From assembly GCA_034509925.1 (NCBI GenBank), contig CM067526.1, positions 13,614,510-13,678,509 of the forward strand: 64,000 nt of DNA, in the 5' to 3' direction. The notes below the pieces were generated by a model. The model did no database searches and was not told the DNA's origin. It saw nothing but the letters and a program-made list of their open reading frames with translations. The position numbers and the translations under genes are program-made. Of the stretch, positions 1 to 12,362 are shown one piece after another (the stretch's first letter is position 1; each line of letters starts with the position of its first letter). This DNA comes from Hirudinaria manillensis (Eukaryota > Annelida > Clitellata > Hirudinida > Hirudinidae).

Positions 1-104
1 CCTTAATTCATTCACCCATACATCCATCCATTCATCTGTCTATCCATCTTAAGCCAGGGTCCAATCGTACCCCATTCCCCGTCTCCATTGCAGACCGCAG
101 GCCA

Positions 105-285
105 CCCAAAACCACCACCCAAAACCAATACCCAAAACCACCACCCAAAACCACCACCCAAAACCACCACCCAAAACCCACACCCAAAACCGCCACCCAA
201 AGCCGCCACCCAAAACCACCACCCAAAACCACCACCCAAAACCGCTACCCAAAACCACCACTCAAAACCACCACCAAAACCAGTA
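105..285. repeat. 13-bp minisatellite (CCACCCAAAAC type)
   Basis: About 13 tandem copies of a 13-bp C/A-rich unit (spacing between successive AAAA runs is 13). Because 13 is not a multiple of 3, the same peptide-like pattern appears in several frames, which explains the overlapping open frames on both strands. Confidence 0.9.
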
Positions 286-650
286 CCCACGTCCCTGCTC
301 GACGAGGGGAATAATTCTATTGCGCAGGACAAAAGACCTCCTTCGTTTCCATAGCAATCCTGATCGGCGTCCATTGATGCCATTGGACGACGCTTCCGTG
401 ACGTCACGCGCCCCGGCCATTGAGGCCCGTGTCCTGACATCGGACCCATGAAAAAATGCCGAGGGGCGTAGTTTAATGTGGTCAATTAATGTCTAATTAG
501 TTTGTTGTTAATATTACTATTGTTTGATATTATTGTTGTTGTTGTTGCTGTTGTATGACGTGATGTGCCGTGGCGCCGACGATTTATCAAAGCGCCACCA
601 ACGAGATTTAATCAAGGTGTTGCTCTGCTGTTTTATGTCCTCTTAACCGT

Positions 651-760
651 CAATCCATCCATCCATCCATCCATCCGTCCACTCGTCCATCCGTCCATCC
701 TTCCACCCGTCCATCCATCCGTCCATCCATCCATCCATCCATCCATCCATTCATTCATTC
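651..760. repeat. ATCC tetranucleotide array
   Basis: A run of ATCC with CGTCC and TTCC variants, ending in ATTC repeats. It is a simple sequence repeat with no coding support. Confidence 0.9.
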
Positions 761-1164
761 ATGAAACCATACTTTCATCTGTTCATAGATTCAGTCACTG
801 CTTCTTTTTTAAATTATTCATTCATTCATTCATTTATCTTTTTAAAGTGAAATTTTAGAGAAGAGATTAAATTTGATTTTTATTTTATCTATTTGGAGAG
901 TTGGAAAGGTTCTTCAATATCATCCATCCATTAGTTTCCGTCTATAATCATCCTCATCATCATCGTCATCATCATCATCACCAACATCACCGTCATCGTC
1001 ATCATCATCATCACCACCATCACCGTCGTCGTCGTCGTCGACATAACTCCCGCCAACATCACAAGGAGCGAATGGAGCAGAAAACAAAGTTGGTTACGAA
1101 ATTGGTCTTCCTTTGATCACATCTCAGATGAGGACTCCACGAGATAAAAGTTCCACACGGAGAA

Positions 1165-1275
1165 GTAGACGGACGGACAGACGGACGGGGATAGACTCAT
1201 GGAGAGATGGACGGACGGACGGACGGATGGATGGATGGATGGATGGATGGATGGACGGACGGATGGATGGATGGT
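1165..1275. repeat. GGAC/GGAT tetranucleotide array
   Basis: GGAC units grade into GGAT units. It is the reverse-complement type of the array at 651-760, so the two could pair as an inverted repeat around the ATC tract between them. Confidence 0.85.
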
Positions 1276-1345
1276 CTAAGTTTAAAGTCACCGAGTACCA
1301 AATAAAGAAATAAATCACCAATTTTTATTACTATTATTTTACTGT

Positions 1346-1538
<193 letters not shown>

Positions 1539-2562
1539 TTAAAACCTGGAAAAGTCGCATCCAAAAATATCAACCTTGCCAGCCATACAGACTAACGAGA
1601 AACATTAGCCAGTGTAATAATAATAATAAAAAAAAATCTCATCCAAGATAATGAGGGACCGACGGTGGGGTGCAGAATGCCTCCCTTGGAACGGAGCCTC
1701 GGGTCGAATCCACCCCCTGAGAAATATAGGGCTCCGAATGTCCAAAGGGGCCCTTAGTGGGTTGCTTCGAAAACAGTACCCTTGGGTTTCGGTTTCAATT
1801 TAATTTCGTTCCATTCATGATTCTCGAGCCTCGTGGCCATGTGTGTTTTCGTGTCCATGATGATGTTTATAATAAGAAAAGATATTTCTGAAAATGAATT
1901 GGAATGTTATTATGTCAATAAGTTAATTAATAGCACCGTGATATTCAACCATGGTTGAGTGATTACAAATCACTGCATGGCAGCGTTGATCCATCACAAG
2001 ACGATGTGATTGAAATCATATTGTTGTAAATTATATGGAAATTATTAACAATTACACAATTTATTGACATCAACATTGTTGGCGTTGTTGCTGTTGTTGT
2101 TGCTGTTGTTGTAGATGTTGTTGTTGTTGTTGTTGTGTTGTTTAAATTGAAATTCCTCAAATAGCTTGTTACGTAGCGGTGCGAAAAAAAAGAAGGAGAA
2201 CGGAGGATGGTTAGGAGAATGAATGAAGGGAAGATGAGGATGGATGATGGTCTGAGGGGATCCGTGATGGATCGTTCACTTTGATGATGATGACGACGAC
2301 GACGACGGTGGTGTTTTTTGTGGCCATGTGCAGATGAAATCGATCAGCTCTGTTTTCTTATAGAAACACGTAGCCACACCTCGGAGAAAGATTACTTTGA
2401 AATTAATTAACATGATATTTAACTAATAATTAATTAATTCATTCAATATTTACTTTGAAATAAGCAATTTAAATTTAATGCAATTAAAAATACTTTATTA
2501 CCGGCTCGTCTTCTTGGTTCATTACAAAATAGTAGATCATCTCCAATCGACAGGAATGCATT

Positions 2563-2656
2563 CGGAACATCATCATCTTCATCGTCACCATCATCATCTT
2601 CTTCTTCATCGTCACCATCATCATCTTCTTCTTCATCGTCACCATCATCATCGCCA
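2563..2656. repeat. Compound ATC/TTC repeat with 27-bp period
   Basis: A unit of roughly 27 bp (CATCATCATCTTCTTCTTC followed by ATCGTCAC) is repeated about three times. It produces acidic or His-rich open frames that I do not consider genes. Confidence 0.75.
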
Positions 2657-3533
2657 GGTGGATTCATTCCGTCGGCACTTCTTTAGTCGGTCAGAAGCCA
2701 TTTCTCAGAAGTGTCAGTTTTTTCCTCTCACATTCGGCGCTTTTCCACCTCCGTCCTACTGGCCTCCGCGTTGTAGGTCGCTGGAAAAATTTACGACTGA
2801 TGGAAAGAACTGGAAAGTGCGAAGGAATATTGATGAGCTCGTTGCGACCAATCCGCCTCACCCTGGATTTTGCAGGATCCTGAAATAAAAGTGCAAACAA
2901 GGAAAGACTGAAAAATGACCACATGTCAATTCTTAGGGATGCACCCATTGAACCCGTTTGGAACTCTTTGAAGTCTTTCGTGGGTGCAGGGAGGGGGCTT
3001 TGTATTGTAATATCTGCTGATCGGTGTGGTTGAAAGGGATGGATTGAAAAGTTAATGGATAACTTTCAATCAAGAATCAAGTAGTAACTGTGGAGAGAAA
3101 GTGCAATGAAGTGATAACGACGACGACGACTACGGTGGTGGTGATGATGATGATGACGACGACGACGATGATGATGATGATGGCGATGATGATGACGACT
3201 ATGATGATGGTAATGGCGGAATAATTCTTGATATGCAATACAAAATGGTCCGTTGTCAAATCTTCTTCTTGATTTTTAAAACCCTTTTCTCTGTCAATTC
3301 TGACTTGAAATTATCTTTCGATTGTCGTTCAAATTAATGCATTTTTGAAATTAAATTTTAAAAAAAATTTAATTCCTAAAATATAAAATAAATAAATTCA
3401 ATTATGTCCTTCTTTTGAAATAAAATATTGAATTATTAAATTACCAAAAAGCTCGTGAAAAATTAAATCAACTCCCTAATAGGCTTTATCTCGACTGTTG
3501 GGGACCTCTGTGGTCACAGACCCATATTGGGTA

Positions 3534-3655
3534 GTCCTCACTCCAGTTCTGAGCAACTCATACGTCCGTCTGGGTAGTCTATACATCCTTTTTGAATAGT
3601 CCTCACACCCATCTTGGGCAGTCCACACACCCATCTTCGGTAGTCCACCACCCAT
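3534..3655. repeat. Degenerate ~25-bp tandem repeat
   Basis: About five imperfect copies of a unit like TAGTCCTCACACCCATCTTG. It falls in a 129-codon minus-strand open frame (3538-3927), which looks like repeat-derived sequence. Confidence 0.6.
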
Positions 3656-4167
3656 CGGGCTGGGCCACTCAAAGCAAAAAGGAATTGTAGAAAATGACGA
3701 TCATCTTTTCTCTGGTCGAGGATTAATTCAAATTTCAATTCCATCTCCAAACATAAACCTCGGATGGTACGACAATCTATCCAAATTTCAGGCTCTCTAC
3801 TTGAGTGTGCGCGTGTATATCTACGTCTGTGAATGAGATTGTGTCTGTGGCTTTGAGTATGTTTGTCTTGCTGGAAGCTCAGTGTTCTTTGCCTAGACTG
3901 AACCAGATCCAGTTTCGATCGTACCATTATACTGTTTTACGCGACTGAAATCTTTCAAAAACAGTTCCTGAATTCACAAAACTGTCCCTTAAATACAAAC
4001 AAAAACCCGACAAAATCATTCAAAAAAAAAACAAAATAAGAAATAACAGTAAAAAAAAAGCACCCCAATTTTCAAAAAAAAAACTCTTTCGAAAAAAAAA
4101 CTGTCCACTCAATAATCAACTGCCTATTCATTCCTTTTCCTCCTCTTCTTTTCTTCCTCGATTCCAG

Positions 4168-7100
4168 CATCCGGATGCGCATCAGTGATCAGACGGGTCA
4201 ATGAGGACATGTGGTACCAGAGGGAGGGTATGGTCATGAAGGTGGGCTGCAATGCCACCAACGAAATATGGTACCTGGCCTGCAAGGGAAACACTTGGGA
4301 CGGTGTCCTTGGAAACTGCTCTACCTCATCCGGTGATGCTACAGGTAGGCTCGAAAGGGCCAAATATTCAATAATTATTGTTACTCTAATAGTTAAAACT
4401 AAATTAATATTCATTTTATTAATAATATTACCATTTAATATCACGTATATAACATTAAAATATTAACCAATGTTTATAATTTATTCATTCTCTCAAAAAT
4501 TAAGAGCTTTTAAAATCTTTACCAACCTAACCACCAGAATGTAAACTCTTAATTTAAAATTAATTTAAAATAATTCTGAAAAAAATGTCGATTTGCTTCC
4601 TTAATTTGCAGATTCTGGCTGGAAATTAAAGCAGATGTTGAACATGGAGGACAGCCTGCCTTTCGGTTGGTTATGAAAAACATAACAACAACAACGACGA
4701 CGACGACGACAAAAACATCCTTCAACACCACCAACGATAACAATTTCACTAACAACCCTAAAACTAAACACCTTAAAAATAACCAATTATAGATATATAG
4801 ATTTTGAACATGGAGGACAGCCTGCCTTTCGTTTGGTTATGAAAAACATAACATGTTTTATAGTTATATAGTTATAGTATATTACACATATTTTCTGTTG
4901 ACAAACCTTCCACAAAAATTAAAGAAAGTGATCATTGGCTGACCCTTCATTTTATTTAGACAAATAAATTAAATTAAATAGAATAAATAAATAAATATAC
5001 CTAATGATAGTCACAACCCTAACCCTAACCATAACCCCAACCTTAACCCTGACCCTAACCCCAACCTTAACCCTAACCCCAACCCTAACCTTAACCCCAA
5101 CCCCAACCCTAACCCTAACCCTAACCCCAACCCTAACCCTAACCACAACCCTAACCTTAACCCCAACCCCAACCCTAACCCTAACCCTAACCACAACCCT
5201 AACCCTAACCACAACCCTAACCCTAACCCCAACTCTAACCCCAACCCCAACCCTAACCCCAACCTTAACGCTAACCCCAATCGTAAAAACCTTTCTCACG
5301 TATTCAGGCATGTTCCTGGTGGTTGCCATGGGAGTGGCCATCGGCGTCATCATCGGAAGTCTGCTGCTGTGCACCATCGCCATGGTAACGAAAAGGTATT
5401 CGACGCCTTTTGTCGCCTCGTTTGCTTATTCTTTGGTTTATTGTTCTTCGGTCTTTTGTCTGCTCCTTGCTTTTCCATCTCCCGCGTCTTGGCCATTGAT
5501 TGCACTTGTAGCGGGCAGTGATTGTGATGATGATGATGACGATGACGATGATGTCTTGATGATGATGACGATGATGTCGTGATGATAATGATGTGACGAT
5601 GTGATAATGATAATGCGATGTGACGGCTTTGATGACGATGTGCTTGTGGTGATGATGATGATGACGATGTGATAGTGATAATGCGATGTGACTGCTTTGA
5701 TGATGACGACGATAATGTGGTGATGGTGATGATGATGATGACGTCCGCAATGGTGGCGGAATCGTCATTAATAACGGCGAGATTGTCGAAAGCCACGGAG
5801 AAATGGCTTTTTATAAGTATTGTAAGGAAATCAAATTGGTTTCGTTATCTTTGTTTTATGTTCATTACAACGAACGGGCTGGGCCAACTTCCCCCCTCTC
5901 CGCCATTCTCAGTTCTTTCCATCCCCACCTTGTGGACCCGGGGTGGAAACCACCCGCCACTCCCTGTGGTTGCCTTACTGCTATCAGGACTCCACAAACT
6001 ATAAAGCACAAGGCTTTATAACGGCGAGAAATTTAAAATTATTGTTTTTCTCTTCTCTCGTGAAAGAATCTTCGACAATATATTTTGAAGAGTAAGGAAA
6101 AAAAATATTAAAATTTTGAAAATGAATTAGGTTCACAACGACCTGGGGTTCTCCATTCTCATGTTTTTCGGGAGAGATTCGCTAATAATAATAATAATCG
6201 TAATAATAATGATTTTAAAAATTCGCCAATAATTTTCATTTTTTGACGTTTAATTCGATTAATTCTCTGAAAATATTTTTAATTTCTTGGAGAAAAGCAA
6301 TTCAGAAACATGCGCTCGATTTTCTCAGCCGTCAAACCCCTTTTGTCTCGAATTTTATTTTTTTTTTTGCGAAACCAAATCAAAAAGTTCATCGAGTCCG
6401 ACTTTTGAAAAATTGTTTCGACAACATCGAGCCGTGTTGTTCACCTAAGTAGAAATTCAAATTCGTACGCGTTTTTATCCGACTATTTTCGAGCGTTTTA
6501 GGGGCATTTTTGCTCCTAAATGCCCGAAAATTGCATTCCATTTGCATGAACTTTTTCCGGACAATTCCCCTGTGCAGTGGATCTGACACTGGAGAAGCAG
6601 CAGCAGAAGGAAACAACAATTCACTGATTACTGGCAACGTAAGGGATAAAAAAAGAAAAAGCTGTCAAAATGAACCCACAAGATCCATTGTCCAACCCAC
6701 AACAATATTGTCGATGGAATGTTGGATAAGTGACAGGCGAAAGACAACTCATAGGCAGGGATCTCTATTACCTAACCTATACAGACCCTAACCTAACCCT
6801 AGCCAGGCCCTACTCTGAGTCTGGAAAACCATGGCAATCCGATAAAACTTGTGTTTGCGAATTGGCTTTTGCCTGTCACATATCCAGGTACTGTTTAAAT
6901 CGATCCAAAAATTTTATTAGAAATTCATTTTGGAAATTCCGAAATGAAATGAAAGACCATGTCCCCAAAGTCAGCACAGGTTGAGGAAGTTGAGCACAAA
7001 ACCAATAAAATCTCATTGAGGGGATCTTTTCGACGGCGTCAGGGCTTAAACAGATTTTAATTCATTGCGAGTTCCAAAGTCCCCACTCCTACCTGGTATA

Positions 7101-9487
7101 TGATATATGGACGGCGTCCATTGGACACACAAAGTCCATTTCGCAGGAACATAATTTCACTTGTTTCAATGTTTATGAAAAAAAAGAAGAAGAAAAACTG
7201 AACGAAAAAGCTGTCTCTTTCTTTATTCCTTTCTCTCGATCGTCCTCCAATTTCCAGAGCCAAGGCGTCGTATCTTGACACTGAAAGGTCGGGGCTTCTG
7301 ACCATCAACCCACGTCTCCCAAAGACGATACCTGGAAGCCATTACGTGGCATTTCTTAGGGCCGCTATTTCATCTGGTCGTGTTGCGTTCCCAAAAATCT
7401 CAAAAGCTGGAGGGCAATAAGCAAATTGATTTCATCCCATCATCTGTGCAAGATTGCAATCCATCTTTGAATTTGTCTTTTATAGTCAGCCACTAGTAAT
7501 TTGTAATTTGTAGAAACGAGCTACAAACAATTACACGAGCGATGTCATCAGGTCTGTTTAAAATACTGCAGTATTAACAATACTTTACAATAAGTTTACA
7601 AGAATCGTTGTAGAAAGTCTTAAAGTTTTCTCTCCCTTGTTGACTGCAACACAAAAAAATATAAATATATAAATATATAAAAATAAAAACGAAATTTCAT
7701 CACGTTGTTTACAACACTCGTTCGCAGCTCGAGGAAGATACGTGGCCTGCCTCGGCAAAGGCACTCAGAAGCGGAAGAAGCGTCAACTAAGTCATCGTTG
7801 GCTTGCGGAGAGGGAATCCTTAATGACCTTACCAAAGATTGTGAAAACAAATCGGAAAATTTTTTTTCTCTCTTTTTTCGCCTCAAAATGCAAGCATCCT
7901 AGGAGCTAACGGCTCCTGAATCTTTGCAAACCTTGATTCTACTTTCTCTGGGAACAGTGTAATCATTGCAAATCATTACCACCATCATCATTAACAGCAG
8001 CATCAATGTTTTCATCGTTATCATCATCGTCATCTTTATCAGATCATTATCATCATCATCACAGTTGTTGGTCATCAATTCACCAAGTCAGAGCTATCAT
8101 CGACACTGAAGTTTTTTTCTCTCTCTAATTAGGTTTCTTTCACGTTTTCACGCGGCCGTTCATTCGGAATTGCATTCCTTGGCATGCTGTTGTCGTCGTC
8201 GTTGTTGTGTTTTTTTTTTGTTCAATCCCGCATCATCTGCACGCACTCACAGGCATTGTTCTGATGCGCGAGACAAAAAAGAAGACAGCTTTATGACGCC
8301 AATAAACAATGCTAACGCATATGCCGCCGCCGCTGCCGGCGCTACCGACGATGATGATGATGATGATAAGGAGGTTGATTGGAAAATTATTAAGTGGCCG
8401 ATGCTATCGAACTCCTGGAAATGGAAGTTACTATCCACTGATATATATCTTGGCTTTTCCATTTGCTTCTTAACTCGATGCCATGCTTTTCCAAAAGTCC
8501 GTCTTGCGTCTTGTAAGGAGTGTCTATTGACTTCATGGGGGTTTACATTTGTCAATTACTTACTTACTTACTTAACTTATTTATTTATTTATTTAAGAAT
8601 TTTACAATCTTTTACAATCAATTTAGATATTAATGACAGGCTCTCAGTAATTCTTAGGTTTTGAATGACAGCCTGTCGGCGCTAAGCGTTGATTGGTTAT
8701 TTGTTTCTTTCAGTTTCGAAATAATTTAGTTTATAACTTAAATCATAATTTTTATATAATTTTAATTATAAATCATAATTTAAGGCAGAAAAATGCAGAT
8801 TAAATTACTTATTAACTGTTAATCTTTTTATTTATTTCTTAGGCTGATAATTCTTTAACAACAAAAACAACATCGTCGATCATTAACGTTGATTGCCCAA
8901 GGCACAGACGCCTGTTAGTGAAGCATCAGCAACCGCAACAGCGACAATTACCTCAGCAGCTGCAGCAGTCGAGGTCGCGATTGAACAGTTCAGACGATCA
9001 TCGGGACGCCATCTGCTTCTACCAGGATCAGAGTTCCATTCCCTTGCAACACCACCCCGGACAGCCGTATTACCAGCGCTGTCACCACAACCAGCATCCC
9101 AGCGACTTGGGCGACTGCCGCTGCTGCAGCCAGAGAGAAACGGCCGCTCTCCTGACTGAAGGCGCCCATCCACAGAGAGTTGAAGAGGTCAAGAACCCTT
9201 CCACGCCGATGGTGATAAGAGATGCCGTCAAAGCGGCCCATTGTCAATCGAAGGAAACAGTTCTCGAAGACTTGGATCTCTTTAATAGTCAAAAGTCCAC
9301 GCATTCGGCTTATCAGTATCACCAGTTGATGCTGCTTTCAGGACGCCAGAAGAATTCTAGCGAATCGTTAGTGAAGCCGAAGCAGCACGCTGTCGTCGGC
9401 GACTTGCAGCTGATACAGCCACAGTCGCAAGTTCCATGTTCGGAATATCTCTGTTCGTTGGCAAATTCCAGTTTCAATTATCAGTAG
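4168..9487 (+). CDS. Single-pass membrane protein with a short sushi/CCP-like module (3' part of gene)
   Basis: Exons I can support are 4168-4344, 4612-4665 (candidate), 5308-5395, 6578-6638 and 8902-9487 (stop). The first carries a compact four-cysteine module (GC..VGCN..LACKG..W..GNC), the spacing expected of a small CCP/sushi domain with a Trp between Cys3 and Cys4. Exon 5308-5395 encodes one hydrophobic helix ([19 protein letters not shown]) followed by a basic stop-transfer (TKR). The final exon encodes about 195 residues rich in Gln, His and Ser, presumably cytoplasmic. Phases join cleanly from 4168 to 6638. Exon 6638 ends in phase 0 while the best acceptor at 8902 needs phase 2, so at least one exon or a different splice site is missing. 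The start codon and signal peptide lie upstream and were not found. I do not recognise an orthologue. CCP proteins usually act in adhesion or complement-like recognition, but no function is claimed here. Confidence 0.6.
4612..4665 (+). other. Candidate 54-nt phase-symmetric (cassette) exon
   Basis: A pyrimidine-rich acceptor (TTCCTTAATTTGCAG) and a donor (GTTGGT) bound 54 nt that enter and leave in phase 1. It adds 18 residues ([18 protein letters not shown]) between the CCP module and the membrane helix without shifting the frame. Joining 4344 directly to 5308 also keeps the frame, so inclusion could be optional. Confidence 0.45.
4634..4855 (+). repeat. Direct duplication of ~52 bp (4634-4686 and 4804-4855)
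   Basis: The second copy repeats the 3' half of the candidate exon and its downstream flank almost exactly (TTGAACATGGAGGACAGCCT onward). In the copy the donor GGTTGG has become GTTTGG, and the acceptor-side sequence puts it out of frame, so it looks like a decayed exon duplicate. Confidence 0.8.
5014..5282. repeat. Degenerate interstitial telomere-like tract
   Basis: About 45 hexamers of AACCCT and variants (AACCCC, AACCTT, AACCAC) in one orientation, inside the intron just upstream of the membrane-helix exon. Unique sequence and coding exons continue on both sides, so this is not a chromosome end. Confidence 0.9.
5520..5745. repeat. GAT/GAC repeat with a larger duplicated unit
   Basis: Trinucleotide GAT/GAC runs. 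A larger segment containing ATAATGCGATGTGAC followed by GCTTTGATGA occurs twice (about 5611-5638 and 5680-5707). It is intronic to the membrane-protein gene. Confidence 0.75.
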
Positions 9488-10895
9488 ACGACAGAATGCA
9501 TTCCACAAAGCTTACACCTCAAAAGCCGGCAGTATAAGTTTCGTTCTCCAAAATTATGACTGAGTTCATTATTTAATGTTATTAATATTATTATTATTAG
9601 TTAGATAGATTGTTGTTAGCATGTCCCTAAGTGGCCGAACATTAAGCCTCTTCGTACGGCAACCGACAGCTCAAATTTACTGCACACTTTGTTTTGAAAC
9701 TAAAAGTTGAATTCGATTTTGATCTTTTCAATTTCCATTTTGTCAGAAAACGATTTTATAACATTGTGACAATATGTATACAAATACTAAAATTAATATC
9801 GAGTTTCGATGCTAAAAAAATTTTTTAAATGTTGGATCCAATTGAATCGAGTTTGACGAAATTGGAATTATTAATCCTAAATTTCGAAATAAAACATCGA
9901 TTCTATATTTTCTCTCTAAATTTCAAATCGTGAATGTGTCTTGAATTATTTTTAATAATTAACTTTAGAAATGAGTCAAGCTAATAATTAATTACATATA
10001 AGTATATACTTGTACAACCAGAATTGGTAAATGATAAATTAGTAATTGCAATTATTAATAGCACCATGCCAAACACAACAGTTAGGCTGGAAACTTCACA
10101 AACTGGTTATTTGGGTTTCACTGAGACAATGTCTTATATTAGTTCTTGCTGGTCGTCAGTCAATGGTTGATATCCAACAGGGAAACTCTAGCGTTTTAAA
10201 GATAATCTTATTAAAAGGAAAGACAATTGATGAGAAATATCCAGTAAAAAATTTTCACTGAGTGATTTACACTAAATTAGTTACTTAAATAAAGTAATTT
10301 ATTTTTATTTTTAACTAAGTCATTAAATCTGGCGTATCATTCACGTCGAGCACATATGTAGAATATTCTAGAAAACGCCACCTGAAAATGACTGATAAAT
10401 CAATAAACCTTGATGAAACTAAATTCGCTTTTCTATTGCACTAAAAATCTCCATAATCGTGATTATTTGTTCGATTTATCAGAATTTATAACAGCATTTC
10501 CCCAGTTCTGTAATCAATGTCTGTTGAAATCTCAATTAAAGAATATAATTACAATTAAAACGATGACAAAAATCTTTTTCAAATGAACATAAAAAGAACC
10601 AGCCAACAATAACGTCAACGCAGACATTGTAGTATCATCAGGGCCACGTAAGATGACCCAAATTGGAAGACTCTGATTGGCTGACCCGGCAAAGGTTTGT
10701 AAACACGCCATCAGGTTCTTGTATTTATTGAGTAATCGCGGTTATTGGTATTTGTCCTTCCAGATTTCATCAACAAAGACCGAGGCTCCGAAAGCTCGTC
10801 GAGTGTTTTCAAAACTTAAAGAAGTTTCAGTCACTTGATTGTCCTCAATTTCTGAATGACGAAGCCTTGAAGTCGACTTTTACAGCATCGCTTCA
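9488..10895. other. Intergenic: 3'UTR of the membrane-protein gene and PERK upstream region
   Basis: AT-rich sequence with no coding exon I can support. A CCAAT-type motif (CTGATTGGCTGAC) lies near 10672-10684, about 200 bp before the PERK start codon, and could be a promoter element. The 71-codon open frame at 10046-10261 has no splice context and is not supported. Confidence 0.5.
9888..9893 (+). promoter_or_regulatory. Poly(A) signal AATAAA of the sushi-membrane gene
   Basis: An AATAAA hexamer about 400 nt after the stop at 9487, followed by T-rich sequence. It is a plausible 3' end for the transcript; other AATAAA-like hexamers exist nearby. Confidence 0.4.
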
Positions 10896-12327
10896 ATGGA
10901 CTTTTGTTTTTCAAATCTTATAGTCCTCATATTGATTCTCATCGCCGTCCAGTGCATTCCAAATGCTAATCTCGAGGCCGGAGATGGAGTTGATAGACAG
11001 GATTTGTCAGATCCGGGTGATAGGTAGGATTTTGTTGTACTTTCTTTAGCGGAATTGGCTATCGTGGTTAAAGCATTTTAAAGCTCAGTTTTGGTTTTTA
11101 AGAGGAAGTAGATGTTTTTTTGTAACTTGTTTGTAATTTGGAGTTTATTTCAGCGCAGGGGATTATAAATTATTTCTGCTTTCGAAGTGATGCAATCTTT
11201 GAAACTAGTTTTTGATTATTTTGAAAATATTAAGGTATTTTTTGTGAGGCAGATCAATGAATACAAATTATAAGCAGTACCCTGAAGTCTTACTTTTGTT
11301 TTTGACCATGCATTAGCACTTGTGGAATAAGTATTAAAAAAAATCTATAAATTAAACTTCCTGAATAAATGGTTGAAATTGGTCGCTTCACAATGCTACT
11401 GACGATTTTAATCAATAACACTTTCAATTTATTTTCAATTATTATGACTCATTGTATTGAAAGGCCTCAACAAATCTGCATCACTGTGTTACAATTTTAA
11501 GATATGGCAATAGAAGTTCAAATCTTCTCCTAGCATGCCTATTTCTCAAATCATGACAAGAAAAACATTTTTTCTTGATTTCTGAAGGTTCCTGGTGTTT
11601 GTCAGCAACTTGGATGGGAGCGTCACCGCCCTCGATGGAAAGACAGGGGAGGTGAAGTGGTCTCTGCCGACCGGGGTCAGGCCTCTGCTCCTGTCGAGTA
11701 TCAGCGACATACAGGTGCTTCTGATGGTCCTTTTTTTTAAAATGTCTGTTTTGTTTATTTACTCACTCATTTGTTTGTTTAATACTTTATTTATTTATTT
11801 CTTTGTTTCTTTGTTTCTATTCTTATTTCTCTATGTTTCTTTCATCTGTTGTGATATTATGCTGTGAATTTTAATTGTTATTTTAAGTATTTTACAAATT
11901 TGCCATAAATCATTTGTTATTATCACGTTTGCCTAAGTATTTTGTGATAAATATACAAATATAGATATGGTTATTATTAGATATATAACATAACAATGTG
12001 TTACAAAGAGTCATACATCATTATTATTAATTTGGCACTACATGAACCCATCTGTTGTTATCAATCAGTTTCTGACGTCATCCAATCAGATTAATCGAAA
12101 CGGCCAGCCGTCACGGCTCGTCCCCTCATTGGACGGAAGTCTTTACCAGATGGACGGGGAGGGCATCGAACCGATACCATTGGCTGCCGACCTTCTTCTG
12201 ACCTCGACCTACAAACTCACAGACGAGGCTTCTATCGTTGGAGGCAAAGAAATTGAGACTTATGGGATAGACGTCAACACTGGAAAAGTGAGTCGTGGAT
12301 GCTTGTTCATCGTTAACTTGTGAAGTA

Positions 12328-12362
<35 letters not shown>

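Noticed and set aside
1690-1720. tRNA B-box-like sequence (GGGTCGAATCCACC)
   Set aside because: No A box or cloverleaf could be drawn at the right distance; at most a SINE-like remnant.
3538-3927. 129-codon minus-strand open frame
   Set aside because: It overlaps a degenerate tandem repeat and has no splice or start context.
5004-5582. 192-codon open frame of Thr/Leu/Pro repeats
   Set aside because: Most of it is the telomere-like array; only 5308-5395 inside it is coding, as an exon of the membrane-protein gene. The array is not a chromosome end because unique genes lie on both sides.
8893-9159. Ala-rich 88-codon frame over the last exon of the membrane-protein gene
   Set aside because: It is a shadow frame; the longer frame to 9487 joins an acceptor and has the better composition.
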